A stretch of 64,000 bases of DNA from Longimicrobiales bacterium (GTDB taxonomy: Bacteria; Gemmatimonadota; Gemmatimonadetes; Longimicrobiales; Gaopeijiaceae): the NCBI GenBank assembly GCA_028823235.1, contig JAPKBW010000003.1, positions 62,001 through 126,000 of the forward strand. Reading direction: 5' to 3'. Below the pieces are notes generated by a model. The model had not been told where the DNA came from, did no database searches, and was given only the letters and a program-made list of their open reading frames with translations. The position numbers were made by a program, and so were the translations under genes. Shown piece by piece: positions 18,230 through 27,225 of the stretch. How positions within the stretch are numbered: position 1 is the stretch's first letter; each line of letters begins with the position of its first letter.

Positions 18230-20598
18230 AAATCAAGCCTTTGTGCCAGAATGGTGCGAACGACCGCAGGGTCCGCGGCGCCGCGTGTTGCTTTCATAAC
18301 CTCACCAACGAAGAGTCCGACAAGGTTCTTACGTCCCCCACGATACTCTTCGACCTTGGCAGGCCAGGCTGCCAGCACTTCATTGACCACCTCACCAAGC
18401 GCACCTTCGTCGGAGACCGCTCCCAGGCCCATCTCCTCGACGAGGCTCGCCGGATCCCCACCAGATTCCGCCATCCGAGCGAGAACATCCTTCGCCGCGC
18501 GGCGTGACACCGACCCTTCCGCGGTCAGTCCGACCAGCCGCCCCAATGCCACTCCGTCAAATGGCAACTCCGTCAGCGTGCGCCCGCTCAGGAGAGCGCG
18601 CACATCCGTGACCAGCCAGGACGCTACGGTCTGGGGGGCGGCAAGAGTGATCGCCGCCTCGAAGAAGTCACCAACACCTCGCGTGCCCGTCAGCAGGTCC
18701 GCGTGCTCTTCACTCAGCCCCAACTGGGATGTGTAGCGTGTGAACCGGTCCGCGAGCACCTCATCCTGCTCCCGCGCCTCGACTCGCTCATGACTCATCT
18801 GGGGCCGGACAGAGGCTGCTCGCTCTCCCGCGCCAGGTTTCGTCTTCTGCAAGTCGCTGGCGTCCTTCCCGTCTGCCAGTGCGGGGTTCGTCGCCTGGGT
18901 CTTCTGAGCCCCGTGATAGGAACTCTTCAGGCCGACGATCCGGTTGAAGACCAACCTGTCCTCTGCCCCATCCACTGGGTCGCGCCAAAAATATCCCGTG
19001 CGCTCAAACTGATAACGCGTCGCAACCTCATCGCTGGCGACCGACGGCTCGATCCGAGCGCCTTCCACGACCGTGAGCGAGTCCGGATTCACTCGGTCCA
19101 CTGGGTCGATCGAACCGCCATCGACATCCTCCGAGTCTTCGTCGAGGAAGAGGGGCGAGAACAGACGCACCTCGGCCACTCGGGCCTCAGGGGCCGAGAC
19201 CCACTGAATCGTCCCCTTCACCTTCCGACCGTCCTGCGTGTTTCCGCCCTTCGTAGCAGGGTCGTAAGTGCAATGAAGTTCTTTCACCACACCGGTTTCG
19301 TCGTGAATGACGGATTCACACCGAACGACATAGGCATACCTCAGACGGACCTCGCCACCGGGCACCAGTCGGCGAAACCCCTTCGGGGGGTCTTCTGCGA
19401 AGTCACTTCGCTCGATCCACAGCTCTCGCGAGAACGGAACCTCACGTGAGCCCTCCGCGGCGATGTCATGCGGGAAGTACGGCGCGTCGAAGATCTCTGT
19501 CTCACTCTCCGGGAAGTTCGTAAGCACGACCTTGAGCGGGTCGAGCACGGCCATCACCCTAGGTGCGACAGGGTTGAGGACTCCTCGGATCGCGTAGTCG
19601 AGCTTCGACTCCTCCGTGCGCCCGCCCGAGCGAGAGACTCCTACGATCTTCGCCAACCGCCGAATCGCCTCGGCGGGGATGCCTCGACGCCTCCAGGCCG
19701 CGATGGTCGCCAAGCGGGGATCGTCCCAGCCCGACACGATCCCTGCCGCAACTAGGGGCAGAATTGCCCGCTTGGACAGCACAGCATACTGGAGATCCAG
19801 GCCCGCCCATTCGTACTGGTGCGGTCGCGGTTCCTCGTAACCCACGCTCTCGAGAACCCAGTCATACAATTCACGGTTATTCTCGAACTCGATTGTGCAG
19901 ATCGAGTGGGTCACGCCCTCGAAGGCGTCCTCAAGGCAGTGCGCATAGTCGTACAGCGGGTAAATGCACCAGGAATCCCCCTGTCGAAAATGCTCGACAT
20001 GTCGAATCCGGTAGAGAATTGGGTCACGCATGAGCATGTTCGGATGGCCCATGTCGATGCGCCCACGGAGCACGTGCGTGCCGTCCGCAAACTCCCCTGC
20101 CTTCATCCGCGCGAAGAGATCGAGGTTCTCCTCCACCGAGCGATCGCGGAATGGCGAATCAGTCCCGGTCTCGGTCACCGATCCTCGCCCCTTGCGGACC
20201 GCCTCGAGCGGCTGTGAGTCGACGTACGCCAGCCCCTTCTGAATGAGCGTCACCGCACAGTCGTACATGCGCTCAAAGAAGTCCGAGGCGTAGTAGAGAT
20301 TTTCGCCCCAGTCGAAACCGAGCCAACGAATGTCCTCTTGGATGGCTCGAGCGAACTCCTCGGCCTCCTTCTCCGGATTGGTGTCGTCATAGCGGAGGTG
20401 GCACTGGCCGCCGAAGTCCTCGGCAATGCCAAAGTTGAGGCAAATCGCAGTGGCGTGCCCTACATGGAGATAGCCGTTGGGCTCAGGAGGAAAGCGGGTC
20501 GCAACCCGTCCCCCGTACGCACCCGATTCCATATCGGCGCGCACCTTCTGGCGAATGAAGTCAGTCCCGGTTGCCGGGGTGCTCGTCGTGTCGTCCAT
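18226..20598 (-). CDS. glnS: glutamine--tRNA ligase with C-terminal YqeY/GatB-like domain
   Basis: About 790 residues, longer than the E. coli enzyme (about 550). The catalytic core has RFPPEPNGYLHVGHATAIC near residue 40, RYDDTNPEKE and the KMSKS-type VLSKR, then the two beta-barrel anticodon-binding domains. After about residue 625 comes a helical domain (SQLGLSEEHADLL...VNEVLAAWPAKVEEYRGGRKNLVGLFVGEVMKATRG) of the YqeY/GatB tail type, which binds the tRNA outer corner and is known from Deinococcus-like GlnRS. The frame continues to a GTG at 20616, but the ATG at 20598 is the natural start. It leads the glnS-gltX pair. Confidence 0.94.
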   Translation of the reverse strand: MDDTTSTPATGTDFIRQKVRADMESGAYGGRVATRFPPEPNGYLHVGHATAICLNFGIAEDFGGQCHLRYDDTNPEKEAEEFARAIQEDIRWLGFDWGENLYYASDFFERMYDCAVTLIQKGLAYVDSQPLEAVRKGRGSVTETGTDSPFRDRSVEENLDLFARMKAGEFADGTHVLRGRIDMGHPNMLMRDPILYRIRHVEHFRQGDSWCIYPLYDYAHCLEDAFEGVTHSICTIEFENNRELYDWVLESVGYEEPRPHQYEWAGLDLQYAVLSKRAILPLVAAGIVSGWDDPRLATIAAWRRRGIPAEAIRRLAKIVGVSRSGGRTEESKLDYAIRGVLNPVAPRVMAVLDPLKVVLTNFPESETEIFDAPYFPHDIAAEGSREVPFSRELWIERSDFAEDPPKGFRRLVPGGEVRLRYAYVVRCESVIHDETGVVKELHCTYDPATKGGNTQDGRKVKGTIQWVSAPEARVAEVRLFSPLFLDEDSEDVDGGSIDPVDRVNPDSLTVVEGARIEPSVASDEVATRYQFERTGYFWRDPVDGAEDRLVFNRIVGLKSSYHGAQKTQATNPALADGKDASDLQKTKPGAGERAASVRPQMSHERVEAREQDEVLADRFTRYTSQLGLSEEHADLLTGTRGVGDFFEAAITLAAPQTVASWLVTDVRALLSGRTLTELPFDGVALGRLVGLTAEGSVSRRAAKDVLARMAESGGDPASLVEEMGLGAVSDEGALGEVVNEVLAAWPAKVEEYRGGRKNLVGLFVGEVMKATRGAADPAVVRTILAQRLDL

Positions 20599-20980
20599 AC
20601 CGAAAAAATGTAGCACATGGTATGTCCACTACAGGGCCCAGACAGCGAAACTCAGCGCAGAGGATCCCTTCCCTGCTCCGATTTCGAACTTCGAGGTCCG
20701 CCAATGACCGAAGAGCGGGTCACATTAACGACCAGCTCTGCAGCGGTCTTCCCCCCTGCCGGGGCAGACCGCAACCCGGAGTCATCCTTTGGGGGCATGG
20801 CTAAGCCTTGTGCCGAGGTATGAACGCGTGACCCGCCGAACGCGGACCGTGGCGCGGAAAGGGCCGAAGCTAGACACTCACTTGAACGAACGATCGGGGC
20901 CGCCCACGTGCTAGTCGTGCTCGGCCGCGATTCCGAGTTGTTAAAAATGGAGGGGATCGCGGGCTAGCACCGTGCCCTGT
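20599..20980. other. gene-free interval with a strong hairpin
   Basis: About 380 bases between glnS and the next minus-strand stop hold no convincing coding frame on either strand. The clearest structure is a hairpin at 20743-20772. GCGGTCT pairs with AGACCGC and encloses an inner CCCC/GGGG stem with TGCC at the tip. It has no T tract. The interval contains the glnS promoter region by position, but I cannot name the elements. I compared it mentally with SRP, 6S, tmRNA and RNase P RNA signatures and saw none. Confidence 0.4.
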
Positions 20981-22171
20981 TCAGACACCGCTCGGGCGCC
21001 TCCGAGCTCTTCTCGGGGTAGCTGTGCGACCACTGCTGCCGCTCGAACCAGCGGAGCCACTGGAGTTTCCGCCTGAAGCGCTGCTCCCCGTTGAGTACGA
21101 CGGCTGACCATCCGCCCCGCGCGGCTGTGCCGACCGTGCGCCGTTGCCACTACCCTGCCTGTAGCCACGTCCCTTCTGAACCGTACCTCCAGCTGGCCGT
21201 GGCTCGATAGTGATTACGCCCGGGTTGGAACCCCAGTAACCGTAACCGTAACCGTAACCGCGGTATCCCGAGCCAAGGCCAGGCCCGTACCCGTAGTCCT
21301 GTCCGTATCCGTAGCGACTACTCCTGGATAGGCCCCATGTGGGTCCCCAAAAAGGATTGAACGCCATGTATCCCCGATAGTGGGTCGGAGCTGGCGCACT
21401 CCCGTCGATCTGACCATCACTGGCAACAATGAACCGGTCTGGGTGCGAAACCGCGACGACCGCATCGATTACGTTGTCGGACACGCCGGCGTCGGCGAGC
21501 GCCATCAGGTCCTGACCCGTGAGGTCGAAATCGACATGCTGCGCCACCAGCCAGGTTTCGACCGCCTTCGAGTCGATGTTCTGCGTGGCCTCGACGACAT
21601 CATCGAGGTCGAGCCCGGCCGCAGCTGCCATCCGGGCCCCGCGCACCGCCATGCCAACGCCCCCGGTCGGATCGTCTATTCCTTCCTCCGCGACGAGGTC
21701 AACTCCGGCGAGTCGGTAGTCCTGGACCCAAGAGAACGGTTCCCCATCGACGTCAAGCGTGCGCACATCCGACCACAGGTTAGGGCCGATGAAGGCCATG
21801 ACCCCACTTCCCTTCCTCGGCTCATCTGCGCCACACAGGAACTCAGTCTGTGTGAAGACGCGCCGTCCGTCTTCTGAAAAATGCAAAGCCTCCCAGCCGG
21901 AGCATCCTTCAGCACTAACATCCCGTTGCTTTCCGTCGGCGGCGAGAAATTCAGTCGAGACGTCATCCCCGCTCATGAAATTGCTCAGCTCGACCCCGCC
22001 ATTCTCCAAATTGAAGCAGAGAAGACCCATCTCCTCTTCCCCGCCCACAGCCTCCCAGCAGCCCACAAAGGGTAGCCACCGGCTGTCTGTATCCTGCGCC
22101 TGAACCGGGAGAGTCAACACGGTTGCTGCGATCGCGCCGAGCACTAGCCTTTGCATTGTCATGGTGTTCAT
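20981..22171 (-). CDS. secreted hypothetical protein with Gly/Tyr-rich tail
   Basis: About 396 residues with a signal peptide (MNTMTMQRLVLGAIAATVLTLPVQAQ). The next 130 residues look like a lipocalin- or DUF-type beta domain (WLPFVGCWEAVGGEEEMGLLCF). A helical stretch follows (LDLDDVVEATQNIDSKAVETWLVAQ...VIDAVVAVSHPDRFIV). The last 130 residues are low complexity: first Gly/Tyr-rich (YGYGQDYGYGPGLGSGYRG and onward), then Ser/Gly-rich, ending in basic RRARRRPSGV. A TAGGAGG ribosome-binding site eight bases upstream fixes the start. It follows the outer-membrane barrel gene by ten bases. I do not recognise a function. Confidence 0.75.
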   Translation of the reverse strand: MNTMTMQRLVLGAIAATVLTLPVQAQDTDSRWLPFVGCWEAVGGEEEMGLLCFNLENGGVELSNFMSGDDVSTEFLAADGKQRDVSAEGCSGWEALHFSEDGRRVFTQTEFLCGADEPRKGSGVMAFIGPNLWSDVRTLDVDGEPFSWVQDYRLAGVDLVAEEGIDDPTGGVGMAVRGARMAAAAGLDLDDVVEATQNIDSKAVETWLVAQHVDFDLTGQDLMALADAGVSDNVIDAVVAVSHPDRFIVASDGQIDGSAPAPTHYRGYMAFNPFWGPTWGLSRSSRYGYGQDYGYGPGLGSGYRGYGYGYGYWGSNPGVITIEPRPAGGTVQKGRGYRQGSGNGARSAQPRGADGQPSYSTGSSASGGNSSGSAGSSGSSGRTATPRRARRRPSGV

Positions 22172-22181
22172 CCTCTGCCTC

Positions 22182-22940
22182 CTAGAAGCGGACGGCAACC
22201 CCGCCGATCAATTGAAGACCGTCGAGGTCGATTTGGTCGAATCCAATGAAGTCGCCATTCAAGTCACCATCGGACCAGCCGTACCGGCCTTCAATCTCGA
22301 ACAAGAATTGACTGCTTAGCGATATGCTTAAGCCGGCGGATGCACGAGCAAGGAACGCATCGTCCTGGCTGTCTAATTCGTCGAAAAAGATCTCGTACGT
22401 CTGGTAGTCGACGAAGTCGCCGTATTGGCGCAGATCGTATGTGATAACACCGACGCCTGCTCCGATGAAGGGAGAAATGGCCTGCGGCACCCACGCGAAG
22501 CGCCCGAGACTACGGCCCCGGCCGAACGGGTAGAATTTCAAACTGGCCGTGACAGGGATCTGATGGAGTTCAGTGACCTGAGTGATCGGGAGATCGTCCG
22601 TATCGACCCAATCCCGGAACTCCGAATCGGTGGAACTGCCCTGATATCCCAGCCCGATCGCAATATCGATCTGATTGGAAAGGCGAATACCAAACTCGCC
22701 GCCGACATACGGGCTGTCGAAGTCCCTCTCACCGATCGTGTGCTCAGTCTTGAGGAAATCGTAGATATCGCTCGACGCCTTCTGAAAACCGAATCCTGAC
22801 TCGAATTTCACCGTGATCGTGGGCTCCTTGAACAAAAAACCGTCGCCGCCCTGAGCGATCACTCCGCCCGGGGTGGCGACTGCCAAGCACGCAAGGAGAA
22901 TCACCGCGCGGGCTCCACTCTGGAAAATGCTACTGTTCAT
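22182..22940 (-). CDS. outer-membrane beta-barrel protein
   Basis: About 252 residues: signal peptide (residues 1-29, ending GGVIAQG), then alternating hydrophobic/polar strands such as ITVKFESGFGF, YVGGEFGIRLSNQIDIAIGLGYQG, IPVTASLKFYPFGR, SPFIGAGVGVITYDL and FLFEIEGRYGW. The last residue is Phe (GGVAVRF), the usual BAM-targeting end. This is the OmpA/OprF-like eight-strand-type barrel pattern. The frame is open much further upstream, but the ATG at 22940, preceded by AAGGCGGGG, starts the signal peptide. It lies in tandem with a lipoprotein upstream and a secreted protein downstream. Confidence 0.82.
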   Translation of the reverse strand: MNSSIFQSGARAVILLACLAVATPGGVIAQGGDGFLFKEPTITVKFESGFGFQKASSDIYDFLKTEHTIGERDFDSPYVGGEFGIRLSNQIDIAIGLGYQGSSTDSEFRDWVDTDDLPITQVTELHQIPVTASLKFYPFGRGRSLGRFAWVPQAISPFIGAGVGVITYDLRQYGDFVDYQTYEIFFDELDSQDDAFLARASAGLSISLSSQFLFEIEGRYGWSDGDLNGDFIGFDQIDLDGLQLIGGVAVRF

Positions 22941-23001
22941 GCCCCGCCTTTCCGAATTCTGAATGGATTGATCTAGTTGTCCTGAAGGTTCAGATGTGGC
23001 G

Positions 23002-23385
23002 CTAACGGGTTTTCCATCGGATGACAGTTGCGGAAGTGCGTTGGACCTTAGTGCCCTGCTCTCCCTCCGAGAACGTGTTCGTCCCCATAATGATGAGTGC
23101 GTCCCCTCCGGCACCGCACCCCTCTCCTTTGAGCTCGGGCATGATATGCTCCAAGCCCGACTTCCACGCTTTTCCCTGCGCTTCCACAATGCCGATCTCT
23201 ATGTACTCTCGATCTGGCAGCGCGGAGCTAAAAACCTCAATCTGGCAGTCCCTGTCCGCGGACGGATACGCCACGCTTTGGGTGGGTACGAACGTAGCGC
23301 GCACGCATCCTCCAACTGCGGCGATCGTCACTGCGCAAAGCACGAACCTCGAGCTTCTCTTCACGACCTCAACCATTGGACTCAT
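23002..23385 (-). CDS. small lipoprotein, DUF4156/RcsF-like
   Basis: About 127 residues. A signal peptide ends in AVGGC, a lipobox. The mature part has the pattern CQIEVFSSALPDREYIEIGIVEAQG and then GCGAGGDALIIMGTNTFSEG. This order (early Cys, EIG, GADALIIMG) recalls DUF4156 and related envelope-sensor lipoproteins, which adopt a small alpha/beta fold with disulfides. An ATG three codons further in is an alternative start. It probably begins a three-gene envelope operon with the barrel and the Gly/Tyr-rich protein; the spacing to the barrel start is 61 bases. Confidence 0.7.
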   Translation of the reverse strand: MSPMVEVVKRSSRFVLCAVTIAAVGGCVRATFVPTQSVAYPSADRDCQIEVFSSALPDREYIEIGIVEAQGKAWKSGLEHIMPELKGEGCGAGGDALIIMGTNTFSEGEQGTKVQRTSATVIRWKTR

Positions 23386-23401
23386 CCTCTGTTGAACCAC
23401 T

Positions 23402-23438
23402 GACGCCTCGAAATACCTAGACGCCTCGAAATACCTAG
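23402..23438. repeat. 18-base tandem duplication
   Basis: The unit GACGCCTCGAAATACCTA is present twice, head to tail, with one extra base, just upstream of the small lipoprotein gene. A duplication this recent could alter the promoter or leader spacing of that gene. It also creates a false in-frame peptide repeat (RYFEAS twice). Confidence 0.9.
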
Positions 23439-23713
23439 TTTGTACGGCCAAAACTTACTGCCACTCGTCTAATACGGAGAGGTGCAAGGGATGTGCCGTA
23501 AGGACAACCGATAAAACCCTGTAGTATGGGGCTTTCATAGCCTCAGGGCGCCAGCTCGGCTCCTTCCGGCAGGACACCCGTGTCACTTTGCGGTGACAAC
23601 CTCGGTATACGTCCCCCTTCGCAGACCCTGGTATGCCACGGGTGTAATGCCCGGCACGATGATCGTTGATTCTCGTGGGTTACTTCAGGTGGACCGAGCG
23701 AGCGCAGTCGTGG
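23439..23713. other. intergenic interval with an inverted repeat
   Basis: No convincing gene lies between ispG and the small lipoprotein on either strand. The visible element is an inverted repeat at 23581-23598, TGTCAC and GTGACA separated by TTTGCG, which could be an operator or a weak hairpin. A loose AAAACCC/GGGGCTTT pairing lies near 23510. Confidence 0.4.
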
Positions 23714-24928
23714 TCAAGTGCCGTAGGTGCGCACCACGTAATCGTTCAGGATCGTCTTGAACTCGTCGACCAAGCCAACCCCCTTGAGGGTGACAGAATG
23801 GGCCCCATCGACATAAACGGGCGCCTTGGGTTCTTCGAATGTTCCTGGCAGTGAGATACCGATGTTCGCCTGCTTTGACTCACCGGGGCCGTTTACCACA
23901 CACCCCATCACAGCTACGTCCATTTCTTCCACGCCTGGGTACTCAACGCGCCACTTCGGCATCATCTCACGGATGTAGTCCGTGATATCCTCCGCCATCT
24001 CCTGGAAGAAGGTACTGGTCGTCCGGCCACAACCTGGGCACGACGTCACCTGAGGCTCGAAATGGCGGAGGCCGAGGGACTGCAATACCTGCTGGGCGAC
24101 CCGCACCTCTTCCGATCGATCGCCGCCGGGTTTCGGCGTGAGTGAAACGCGAATGGTGTCCCCGATCCCGTCGAGGAGCAGAGGCGCGAGTCCCGCGGTG
24201 GTCGCCACGATCCCCTTCGCACCCAACCCGGCCTCGGTCAGCCCGAGATGGAGCGGGTAGTCACACCGGCCAGCCAGCATCCGATACACCCCGAGTAGCT
24301 CCCGAACAGACGAGACCTTTGTGGAAATCACGATTCTGTCGTGATCGAGTCCAACCTCTTCCGCGAGCGCTGCGGACCGAAGCGCGCTCTCGACGAGGGC
24401 CTCCAGCAAGACTTCCTGGGCTTCCAGTGGCTCGGACAGCGACGCGTTCTCGTCCATCAGTTCCGTGAGAAGTCGCTGGTCAAGAGAGCCCCAGTTCACC
24501 CCGATGCGGACCGGCTTCCCATACTCGATCGCTGCTTCAATGATCTGGGTAAAATTCTCATCCCGACGCTTCGTGCCGACGTTCCCGGGGTTGATCCGGA
24601 GCTTGGCCAGCGCACGCGCAGCGTCAGGGTACTTCTTGAGAAGGATATGTCCGTTGTAGTGAAAATCTCCGACGATCGGGGTGCGATACCCGGCTGCCGT
24701 GAGCCTCGACACAATCTCCGGCAGGGCCTCGGCCGAGGCGTCGTTGTTTACCGTCACCCGAACGAGTTCACTCCCCGAGTCGGCGAGCAGCTTGACCTGA
24801 TCGACTGTCGATTCGACGTCGGCGGTGTCGGTGTTGGTCATGGACTGAACCACGATGGGTGCAGTCCCTCCGATCACCACGCCGTCGACGTCGACCGCGA
24901 CGGATTTCCTTCGGGCCACTGGAATCAC
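23714..24928 (-). CDS. ispG: 4-hydroxy-3-methylbut-2-en-1-yl diphosphate synthase
   Basis: A 4Fe-4S enzyme of the non-mevalonate isoprenoid pathway that converts MEcPP to HMBPP. The N-terminal TIM barrel has [27 protein letters not shown] and the TKVSS region. The C-terminal cluster domain has [11 protein letters not shown] and GCVVNGPGE, which supply the iron-sulfur cysteines and catalytic Glu. I choose a GTG at 24928 ([12 protein letters not shown]) preceded by AAGGA. The frame continues to a TTG at 25039, but the extra 37 residues do not look like the family. Length is then about 404, the normal size. Confidence 0.93.
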   Translation of the reverse strand: MIPVARRKSVAVDVDGVVIGGTAPIVVQSMTNTDTADVESTVDQVKLLADSGSELVRVTVNNDASAEALPEIVSRLTAAGYRTPIVGDFHYNGHILLKKYPDAARALAKLRINPGNVGTKRRDENFTQIIEAAIEYGKPVRIGVNWGSLDQRLLTELMDENASLSEPLEAQEVLLEALVESALRSAALAEEVGLDHDRIVISTKVSSVRELLGVYRMLAGRCDYPLHLGLTEAGLGAKGIVATTAGLAPLLLDGIGDTIRVSLTPKPGGDRSEEVRVAQQVLQSLGLRHFEPQVTSCPGCGRTTSTFFQEMAEDITDYIREMMPKWRVEYPGVEEMDVAVMGCVVNGPGESKQANIGISLPGTFEEPKAPVYVDGAHSVTLKGVGLVDEFKTILNDYVVRTYGT

Positions 24929-25097
24929 GGAATCCTTGGGTCGATGGATGTTGAAGCGGCCGAAATCTATCGGGGGGAAATCGGACGACCAACCTCGGAA
25001 CCCGCGAAGCAGTGAAGGGTTCGCATTGCGGTCTTGCAAGAATCAGGATCGGATCCGTTCCCTGGCCTGATGGCCAACGCTTTCCAAGGACGACAGA

Positions 25098-25310
25098 ATG
25101 TCAGAATCTGAAATCGCGATCACCATATCCAAGTCAGGATCTTACAAGGTCTCGGGTGAAACGACCCTCCTGGATCACGACGGGAATCCGGTCGCCACGC
25201 CTGAGGGTCGACCGTTTTTCCTTTGCCGATGCGGCGAATCGGCCAACAAGCCGTTTTGCGACGGGGCCCACAAATCGCATGACTGGGACCCTGCCCTGCG
25301 TACGCCTTAG
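25098..25310 (+). CDS. CDGSH iron-sulfur domain protein
   Basis: A 70-residue protein with one CDGSH-type cluster site: FFLCRCGESANKPFCDGAHK. The three cysteines and one histidine bind a 2Fe-2S cluster, as in mitoNEET relatives. Such small bacterial members are thought to act in redox or cluster transfer; the partner is unknown. AAGGACGACAG precedes the ATG. It is divergent from ispG, itself a 4Fe-4S enzyme, which may be coincidence. Confidence 0.9.
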   Translation: MSESEIAITISKSGSYKVSGETTLLDHDGNPVATPEGRPFFLCRCGESANKPFCDGAHKSHDWDPALRTP

Positions 25311-25336
25311 CCACAACTTAAGTATCTGCCCTCAAA

Positions 25337-25352
25337 GTAAACGTTTGTTTAC
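25337..25352. promoter_or_regulatory. GTAAAC...GTTTAC inverted repeat, possible operator
   Basis: GTAAAC and GTTTAC are separated by GTTT, 50 bases before the MORN-like lipoprotein gene and 27 bases after the CDGSH stop. It is AT-rich compared with its surroundings, so an operator is likelier than a terminator. No regulator can be assigned. Confidence 0.4.
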
Positions 25353-25402
25353 AGCTCGGGTCCGGTGTATTTTTATGAAAACCTCCCCGGGGCCAACGTC
25401 TC

Positions 25403-26086
25403 ATGCACACCACCATTTCAGTCAGCCTCGATCGTAAGCCACCCGGACGGGGGCATGCCCTCCGCCTGGCCACATACCTGGCGGTCATCGCAGCCACCGC
25501 GTGCGGTCCTGACGCCCGCCCCGTCGAGGAGCTGGTGCGCAGTGGGGATCGCTTCCTCACCCCGGAAACGATGCAGCCCTACTCAGGACTGGCCTTTTCC
25601 ACCTTCCAGGGCCAGCCGAGTGTCGTTGCTCAGCGACTGAGTCTGCAGAACGGCACGTACCACGGTTCTTTGGAGGCTTTCTTCCAAAATCGGAAGGTCA
25701 GCTCGAAGGAGATCTACCAGAATGGCGTAAAGAACGGCCGGTACGAGTGGTATTTCGAGAACGGACAGCTGTTCGAGTCAGGCACCTACAAAGAAGGGCG
25801 TCTCGACGGTCCCTACCGCGCCTACTGGGAGAACGGGGACCTCTACGAAGAAGGTACGCACCGCGACGGTGTCTTCGACGGACCACGGCGCTGGTACATG
25901 GGCGGGCGCCTCGTCGAGTTGGTGACCTACCGCCTTGGTGAGATGGAAGGCCTCTATGAGCGCTATCACGAGGACAGGGGCCTCGACCTCAAGGGAATTC
26001 TGTTTGCCGGAAATCCATGTGGCACCTGGATCGAGGGTGAGCACGCCATCACGTACAGCACCTGCGGGATTCACACCACTGAGTAA
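25403..26086 (+). CDS. MORN-repeat (YwqK-like) lipoprotein
   Basis: A 227-residue protein with an N-terminal export signal ending AVIAATACG, a likely lipobox. It contains four to five MORN-type variant repeats: NGTYHGSLEAFF, NGVKNGRYEWYFENGQLFESGTY, EGRLDGPYRAYWENGDLYEEGTH, DGVFDGPRRWYMGGRLVELVTY and GEMEGLYERYHEDRG. The repeat W/YxENGxL...GxYKxGxxDG matches YwqK-family proteins, which are beta-sheet surface proteins often annotated as antitoxins without proof. A final GNPCGTW...STCG offers a possible disulfide. Function is unknown. Confidence 0.8.
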   Translation: MHTTISVSLDRKPPGRGHALRLATYLAVIAATACGPDARPVEELVRSGDRFLTPETMQPYSGLAFSTFQGQPSVVAQRLSLQNGTYHGSLEAFFQNRKVSSKEIYQNGVKNGRYEWYFENGQLFESGTYKEGRLDGPYRAYWENGDLYEEGTHRDGVFDGPRRWYMGGRLVELVTYRLGEMEGLYERYHEDRGLDLKGILFAGNPCGTWIEGEHAITYSTCGIHTTE

Positions 26087-26108
26087 AACCCAGCCCTTGA
26101 AAGGACAG

Positions 26109-26140
26109 ACGGCCGGTCGCCCTATCGGGTGACCGGCCGT
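26109..26140. terminator. bidirectional terminator between convergent genes
   Basis: ACGGCCGGTC pairs with GACCGGCCGT around GCCCTATCGGGT, which extends the stem, followed by TTCTC on the plus strand. It lies 22 bases past the MORN gene stop and 18 bases from the convergent hydrolase stop. Confidence 0.75.
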
Positions 26141-26157
26141 TTCTCATGGTACTGGGC

Positions 26158-27225
26158 TCAGTTCCCTTCTCGAACGCCTACGTCCGTGCTCCGCCACGAC
26201 TGATCCGCAGGCTCATTAGGGTCCGACCTCAGAAACCGAATCAGGTCGGGATGAAAGACCTCGGGGTTGTCGAGGTGGGGGGAATGACCCACTCCGGCAT
26301 AAATGAGCAACTCAGCATTCTGAAGTTCCTCTGCCACGTGCCGTGCTCGCGCCGGAAAGTCCGCCACCAGGCGATCCTCGGCACCGCCGACGACCAGAGC
26401 CTTGGTCGCGATGTGCTGCCACTCGTAAACGACGGGGTCTTCGAACAGAATCATCCGCTGCCCCGCCCTGACTCGTGCCATCCTGGGCCAGTCCCCGTTC
26501 AGTGTCAGGCCGAACTGGACTTTGACCCACGCCAGGTATTCTGGCTTCCACCCTCGCGGATAGTAGCGAACATGTCCTCGCAGAACGGACTCGTAGGTCG
26601 TGCCCAACGCATCTTGGTATGCCTGTTCAGGGTCCGGCCATGCTCGCCCTGGACGCGTGTCGGTCAACCCAATCTGATTCACCATCGCGACGTGCGTGGT
26701 CACGCCCGGATAGGTAGAGGCGAACCGGGTCGCGACCATGCCGCCCATTGAGTGTCCAACGATCGCAGCCGTGTCGATACCAAGCTTGTCGAGCAGTGCC
26801 TTCGTGTTCCGAGCGGCGATGTGAAGGTTGTAGTGAATCAACGGCTTGGATGACCGCCCGTACCCAAGTCGATCGACCGTGAGGGTGCGAAAACCAGCAT
26901 CGCTCAACGCCCGGATGACTGGCTCGTAAGGAGCGCCGAAGAAGTTCATCCCGTGGAAGATCACAACCGTCTGGCCGTTGGCCGGACCCACTGGCGGCAC
27001 GTCCATATACGCCATTCTGTGATCTTCACCGTACAGGCGAACGTCCAAATACTCGACGGGATATGGATATGGGACGTTGCTGTAGTCGATCGCGATCGGG
27101 CCCCAGTCGGCCGGTGGCTCGGACGGAGGCGTCGACTGTGCCCCAACGTGACCCACGGTCACCGCCGCCACGAGAGCGGCGGTAACGAGGCTCATGCGTG
27201 TACGCATCACCGGAAGATCAACCAT
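26158..27225 (-). CDS. secreted alpha/beta hydrolase
   Basis: A 355-residue protein with an N-terminal signal peptide (ending VTVGHVGAQ). The alpha/beta-hydrolase fold shows the oxyanion motif FHGMNFFG, the nucleophile elbow GHSMGG, an acid-loop Asp in VGGAEDRLV and the catalytic His in GVGHSPHLDNPE. It is likely a periplasmic esterase or lipase-like enzyme acting on a small substrate; the substrate cannot be predicted. Its start overlaps the stop of the SnoaL-like gene by eight bases, so the two are co-transcribed. Two further Met codons exist within the first 11 residues. Confidence 0.88.
   Translation of the reverse strand: MVDLPVMRTRMSLVTAALVAAVTVGHVGAQSTPPSEPPADWGPIAIDYSNVPYPYPVEYLDVRLYGEDHRMAYMDVPPVGPANGQTVVIFHGMNFFGAPYEPVIRALSDAGFRTLTVDRLGYGRSSKPLIHYNLHIAARNTKALLDKLGIDTAAIVGHSMGGMVATRFASTYPGVTTHVAMVNQIGLTDTRPGRAWPDPEQAYQDALGTTYESVLRGHVRYYPRGWKPEYLAWVKVQFGLTLNGDWPRMARVRAGQRMILFEDPVVYEWQHIATKALVVGGAEDRLVADFPARARHVAEELQNAELLIYAGVGHSPHLDNPEVFHPDLIRFLRSDPNEPADQSWRSTDVGVREGN

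Noticed and set aside
20617-20830. Several 60-90 codon plus-strand frames upstream of glnS
   Set aside because: No ribosome-binding site or family pattern; overlapping frames in GC-rich DNA are expected.
22940-23189. The long N-terminal extension of the barrel protein
   Set aside because: Sequence before the signal peptide is antisense to the neighbouring lipoprotein and not protein-like; the start at 22940 has a ribosome-binding site.
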